From JBDZVM01 sp040255675 (lineage in GTDB: Bacteria; Actinomycetota; Actinomycetes; Acidothermales; Acidothermaceae): a stretch of 64,000 nucleotides of DNA. How positions within the stretch are numbered: position 1 is the first letter of the stretch; each line of letters begins with the position of its first letter. This document shows positions 60,380-64,000 of this stretch, piece by piece. Where the stretch lies: contig JBDZVM010000008.1 of the NCBI GenBank assembly GCA_040255675.1, forward strand, positions 51,761 through 115,760, read 5' to 3'. The position numbers and the translations under genes were made by a program. The notes beneath the pieces are model-generated. The model saw nothing but the letters and a program-made list of their open reading frames with translations, had not been told where the DNA came from and did not search any database.

Positions 60380-61957
60380 TCAGTGGAAGAAGTGCCGCAC
60401 GCCGCTGAAGTAGAGGGTGATGCCGGCTGCCTCAGCCGCGGCGACCACCTCGTCGTCGCGAATCGACCCGCCCGGTTCGACGACCGCCTTCACGCCGGCG
60501 TCGATCAAGACCTGCAAACCGTCGGCGAACGGGAAGAACGCGTCGGACGCAGCGACAGAACCGCCCGCCCGATCGCCAGCCCGCGCGACCGCCAACCGCG
60601 CGGAGTCGACCCGGTTCACCTGACCCATGCCGACGCCCACGGTGGCCCGGCCAGCCGCCAGCAAGATGGCATTCGACTTCACCGATCGCACAGCACGCCA
60701 GGCGAATTCGAGGTCGGCCAACGTCGCGGCATCAGCCGGCGAGCCCGCCCTCAAGACCCAGTTCGCGGGGTCGTCGCCGTCGGCTCCGACGTCGTCGACG
60801 CTTTGCATGAGCAGACCGCCGCTGATTTGGCGGGTTTCGACGGCGCGATGAGCCGGGTGCAGACCGGCGCACAACAGCAGACGCAGATTCTTCTTCTGGG
60901 TCAAGATGTCGAGCGCTTCGTCTTCGAACTCAGGGGCACAGACAACTTCGGTGAAAACCTCGGCTATTTGCTTGGCAAGCTCGACGGTGACGGGGCCGTT
61001 CGTCGCGATAACTCCGCCATATGCCGACACCGGATCGCAGGCGTGTGCCTTGCGATGCGCGTCGGCGAGGTCGGCACCCACCGCGATGCCGCACGGGTTC
61101 GCGTGCTTGATAATCGCGACACACGGCTCGGTGAAGTCGTAGGCGGCACGACGCGCGGCGTCGGTGTCGACGTAGTTGTTGTACGACATTGCCTTGCCGT
61201 GCAGCACTTTTGCCTGCGCGAGACCCGAAGGCCCGTGGTTGGCGCGGTACAAAGCAGCACGTTGATGCGGGTTCTCTCCGTATCGCAATACTTCGCCGCG
61301 GTGCCAGCTCGCTCCGAGCCACTCGGGAAATTTGCTTCCGCCATCGGTCGGCGCGTAGACGTTGCCCATCCACGAAGCCACCGCGATGTCGTACGACGCG
61401 GTGTGCACAAAAGCTTCGACAGCAAGCGCTTTGCGCTGCTCCAACGTGAAGCCGCCTTCGTTGACGGCGTCCAGAACCTCGACGTAGCGCGAGGGCGACG
61501 TGACGACGGCCACCGAGGCATGGTTTTTCGCCGCCGCGCGCACCATCGAAGGGCCGCCAATGTCGATCTGCTCGATGACCGCGTCGCCCACTCCCCCGCG
61601 AGCGACGGTTTCGACGAACGGATACAAGTTCGAGACAACCAAATCGAACGGTTCGACGCCGAGCTCAGAAAGCTGGCGCACGTGGTCGGTATTACGCATG
61701 TCGGCGAGCAAACCCGCGTGCACCTTGGGATGCAGGGTCTTCACCCGGCCGTCGAGGCATTCGGGGAAACCGGTCAGCTCCTCGACCTTGACCACAGCGA
61801 CTCCGGCCTCGGCAAGCACCGCTGCCGTCGTCCCTGTCGACACGATTTCTACCCCGGCAGCCGCGAGACCCTGGCCGAGTTCGACCAGAGAATTCTTGTC
61901 ATAGACCGAAATCAGGGCACGTTTGATCGGACGGCGTCCGTCGTCACTTGCGCTCAC
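60380..61957 (-). CDS. purH: Bifunctional AICAR transformylase / IMP cyclohydrolase
   Basis: Last two steps of IMP synthesis. 525 residues from a GTG at 61957 that overlaps the purN stop. The N-terminal cyclohydrolase half (RALISVYDKNSLVELG, DGRVKTLHPKVHAGLLADM, LYPF) and the C-terminal transformylase half (RYGENPHQRAALY, AIIKHANPCGIAVG with the catalytic Lys-His, and the end EPGGSIRDDEVVAAAEAAGI) are intact. The transformylase uses 10-formyl-THF, the product of FolD. Confidence 0.97.
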   Translation of the reverse strand: MSASDDGRRPIKRALISVYDKNSLVELGQGLAAAGVEIVSTGTTAAVLAEAGVAVVKVEELTGFPECLDGRVKTLHPKVHAGLLADMRNTDHVRQLSELGVEPFDLVVSNLYPFVETVARGGVGDAVIEQIDIGGPSMVRAAAKNHASVAVVTSPSRYVEVLDAVNEGGFTLEQRKALAVEAFVHTASYDIAVASWMGNVYAPTDGGSKFPEWLGASWHRGEVLRYGENPHQRAALYRANHGPSGLAQAKVLHGKAMSYNNYVDTDAARRAAYDFTEPCVAIIKHANPCGIAVGADLADAHRKAHACDPVSAYGGVIATNGPVTVELAKQIAEVFTEVVCAPEFEDEALDILTQKKNLRLLLCAGLHPAHRAVETRQISGGLLMQSVDDVGADGDDPANWVLRAGSPADAATLADLEFAWRAVRSVKSNAILLAAGRATVGVGMGQVNRVDSARLAVARAGDRAGGSVAASDAFFPFADGLQVLIDAGVKAVVEPGGSIRDDEVVAAAEAAGITLYFSGVRHFFH

Positions 61958-62664
61958 GGAATGGTCACCTTTCTGCCTGTGACGGTCCAACCGTCACGTG
62001 CCATCTTGCCGATCGTGTCGACGAGCATCTTTCGCTCCGCGGTCTTGATGCGCTCGTGCAAAGAGTTTTCGTCGTCGTCGTCGAGAACCGGCACGGCAGC
62101 CTGCGCGATGACCGGGCCGGTGTCGACCCCTTCGTCGACCACGAAAAGCGTGCAACCACTGACTTTCACGCCATACTCCACGGCGTCGCGAGTGGCCTGA
62201 GTGCCCGGAAAGGCCGGCGACAGCGCGGGATGCGTGTTGACGAACCGGCCACCGAAGATTGCGAGGAACGAAGGACCGACGAGCTTCATGAAGCCGGCGC
62301 TCACGACGAGATCAGGTTCGTACGCGGCGACAGCATCGGTGAGCGCTTTGTCCCACGCCGCGCGATCGTCAAAATCCTTCACCCGGACGACGAAAGTCGG
62401 CACCCCGACGGCCTTGGCACGCTCGACCGCCAACGTGCCATGACGGTCGGCGCCCACCGCCACAACCCGCGCACCGTACGACGGATCGACACACGCGTCG
62501 AGTAACGCCTGCAAGTTCGTGCCGGCGCCCGAAACCAGGACGACGAGCCGCAACGGGCTGGTAGGCAGCGGAAACTCCTCACGAAGCCGAGATGCCGCGC
62601 CTACGATATCGGCCGACCTCGCCCGGCCCCGCGCCGGATCAACCGCGGCAGCACAGTCGATCAA
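61954..62664 (-). CDS. purN: Phosphoribosylglycinamide formyltransferase
   Basis: This formylates GAR with 10-formyl-THF. The catalytic domain shows LVVLVSGAGTNLQALLDA, the triad region VVSAGFMKLVGPSFL with NTHPALSPAFPG (Asn-His) and Asp in DEGVDTGPVIAQ. The start is unclear: the frame opens at a TTG at 62664, but the homology begins at about 62550. A CTG at 62568 with GAGGAG six bases ahead, or the TTG at 62553, are likely real starts, giving about 200 residues, the usual length. It is coupled to purH by a GTGA overlap. Confidence 0.93.
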   Translation of the reverse strand: MIDCAAAVDPARGRARSADIVGAASRLREEFPLPTSPLRLVVLVSGAGTNLQALLDACVDPSYGARVVAVGADRHGTLAVERAKAVGVPTFVVRVKDFDDRAAWDKALTDAVAAYEPDLVVSAGFMKLVGPSFLAIFGGRFVNTHPALSPAFPGTQATRDAVEYGVKVSGCTLFVVDEGVDTGPVIAQAAVPVLDDDDENSLHERIKTAERKMLVDTIGKMARDGWTVTGRKVTIP

Positions 62665-62685
62665 ATTGATCAGCTAGCAAGCCGA

Positions 62686-63960
62686 TCAGCCACGTCGCAC
62701 AATTCGCCACCCAAGCAGCCAGATCATCGCCGCGGCGACTACCCCGATCTCGAGCGTCGCGGCGGTCGCGGTCCACCACGCCGACGGGCCGAGCACACGC
62801 AAGTGGCCGCCACCCAAGGATCCTCCAGACAGCGAGGCCAGCACGCCCAAAACCGCTCCGGCTACCGCGCCAGGCGCGAACCCCCAAAGCGCATCGATGA
62901 GCCGGTAGCGCGCCCACCAGGCGCCGTCGGGCTCGACAGCAACCGGACGGCGCGACAGCAGCCAGCCGGCGACGACGCCGGCGGCGATCGGCGCGATCAG
63001 CACGAGCCAGCTGTAGATCGGCGGAGCGCCTCCGCCAGGAAGCGGCGCGAGCAACGGAATCGACGGCACCGCGCCGACGTCCACGCCGGTCAGGGTGACC
63101 GACGTGCCAGTGCCGACCGCGAATCCGGGACCGAGCGCGTATGCCGACGTCCAGATCACGGCGTTAGGCGTGTACGCGAGCGAAATGACGGCGAGCAGCA
63201 CGGCACCGGAAAAGCCGGCGTGCACGGCGCCCGCAAGATCGACGGCTCGCCCGGCATGGGCGACGAAGCTCACAGCGAACACCGCCGCCGCGACCCCGAT
63301 CACGACAGCGGACGCCGCGAACCCCGCCCGAAGCGGGCCGCGGATGTCGACCGGGATGCGCTCGACGAGGGATCGCAATTGCCCGGTCTCACGCAACGCG
63401 CCGATGCTCGCGCAAACAGCGGCCAACATGAAAGAACCAGTCAACGCGGGCAAAACCGAAGGTCGAGCCTGCCCTACTTCGGCGGCTTTGGTCAGCAACG
63501 CCGCGATGACGCAATACGGCAAAGCGAGCGCGGCCGCCGACATTACAGCACCCAGCAGTCCACGCGCGCCCGAAAGGCGCGCGACGTTTCGACCGGCCCA
63601 AACCAGCAACGCGGCGAGCATCGCCGTCAGGCCGAGAGGCACGATGCTCAAAGAGCCCGCACCGACACTGACCGGCGCGTGCTGTGCGAGAAGCCAGGCC
63701 GAAATCGCGGTGCCGATCGCGGGCGCGATGGCGTCGTCGTGGTGGCTGGCCGTTACCCAGGCGGCCAGCGACAGGCAAATCAGAATGGCAATGCCGAGCG
63801 CCACCGTCCACGCTGCCAGCGCGATGCCGACGAATGCCGCGGGTCTTGGCGTGACGTCGTGCGATTCGGCGGTTGTCGGCCGCGTGCGCCCGGCCGTGCT
63901 CGGCGAACGACGGCCCGCCCTCGATCGCGTTGACGCGCGCCGCGTCGCCGTATCCGCCAT
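62686..63960 (-). CDS. PerM-like (DUF6350) polytopic membrane protein
   Basis: 424 residues with about ten helices after an Arg/Thr-rich cytoplasmic tail of 40 residues. The gene order perM, purN, purH is that of Mtb Rv0955-Rv0957. PerM of mycobacteria supports cell division under Mg2+ limitation and in persistence, so a role in division is possible. The start is the ATG at 63960. It sits 21 bases ahead of the longest purN frame. Confidence 0.8.
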   Translation of the reverse strand: MADTATRRASTRSRAGRRSPSTAGRTRPTTAESHDVTPRPAAFVGIALAAWTVALGIAILICLSLAAWVTASHHDDAIAPAIGTAISAWLLAQHAPVSVGAGSLSIVPLGLTAMLAALLVWAGRNVARLSGARGLLGAVMSAAALALPYCVIAALLTKAAEVGQARPSVLPALTGSFMLAAVCASIGALRETGQLRSLVERIPVDIRGPLRAGFAASAVVIGVAAAVFAVSFVAHAGRAVDLAGAVHAGFSGAVLLAVISLAYTPNAVIWTSAYALGPGFAVGTGTSVTLTGVDVGAVPSIPLLAPLPGGGAPPIYSWLVLIAPIAAGVVAGWLLSRRPVAVEPDGAWWARYRLIDALWGFAPGAVAGAVLGVLASLSGGSLGGGHLRVLGPSAWWTATAATLEIGVVAAAMIWLLGWRIVRRG

Positions 63961-64000
63961 GGGTCAATGCTCGCAGCGCACGGTAGAAATGCCCCGAATC

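Overview
The window is a chromosomal segment of a high-G+C Gram-positive bacterium (Actinomycetota). The organism call rests on strong GC-ending codon bias, frequent GTG starts, and actinobacterial gene families and neighbourhoods: a PerM-like membrane protein beside purN-purH, an LpdA-type quinone reductase beside a purine nucleoside phosphorylase and a phospho-sugar mutase, folD and a DUF3017 protein near mdh, an Rv2629-like factor, DUF5313, DUF1990 and a SigE-family sigma factor. Genus cannot be fixed from the sequence alone.

Layout. 1-10000 is mostly core: the end of kdpD plus kdpE, an Rv2629/Balon-like ribosome factor, an enoyl-CoA hydratase/HMG-CoA lyase pair, a membrane PH-domain protein, an ABC-2 exporter, birA and ppc. 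10000-22400 is accessory: an orphan sugar-type ABC importer whose genes are separated by hairpins, an IS256-family transposase relic, a beheaded XRE regulator, and a large Rhs/YD-repeat polymorphic-toxin locus. The main Rhs gene carries an inserted block of RCC1 repeats and a C-terminal toxin, overlaps an immunity gene, and is split near its N terminus by a frameshift. Downstream lie remnants of at least two displaced toxin tips, one a HExxH metallopeptidase and one a nuclease-like tip, each joined at the same short sequence. 22489-25063 holds small membrane proteins, a Ser/Thr kinase and a DUF1990 protein. 25116-28102 holds a SigE-family sigma factor, a membrane partner and a secreted trypsin-like protease with a ricin-type lectin tail, visibly lower in G+C.

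28482-48026 is a coherent nucleoside uptake and salvage region. A BMP-type lipoprotein and ABC transporter import nucleosides. Cdd, DeoA, Add, PNP and PsuG break them down. A phospho-sugar mutase (probable phosphopentomutase) and DeoC carry the pentose phosphate to glyceraldehyde-3-phosphate plus acetaldehyde, and two aldehyde dehydrogenase homologues follow deoC, one without a catalytic domain. The transporter-to-add genes are joined by start/stop overlaps.

48900-64000 returns to core functions: a D,D-carboxypeptidase, cold-shock protein, 2'-5' RNA ligase-like protein, trpS, a CNNM/CBS protein, icd, mdh, a DUF3017 protein, an FHA-HTH protein, a DHA2 drug exporter, folD, purH, purN and perM. 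No rRNA, tRNA, CRISPR array or complete insertion sequence was seen.
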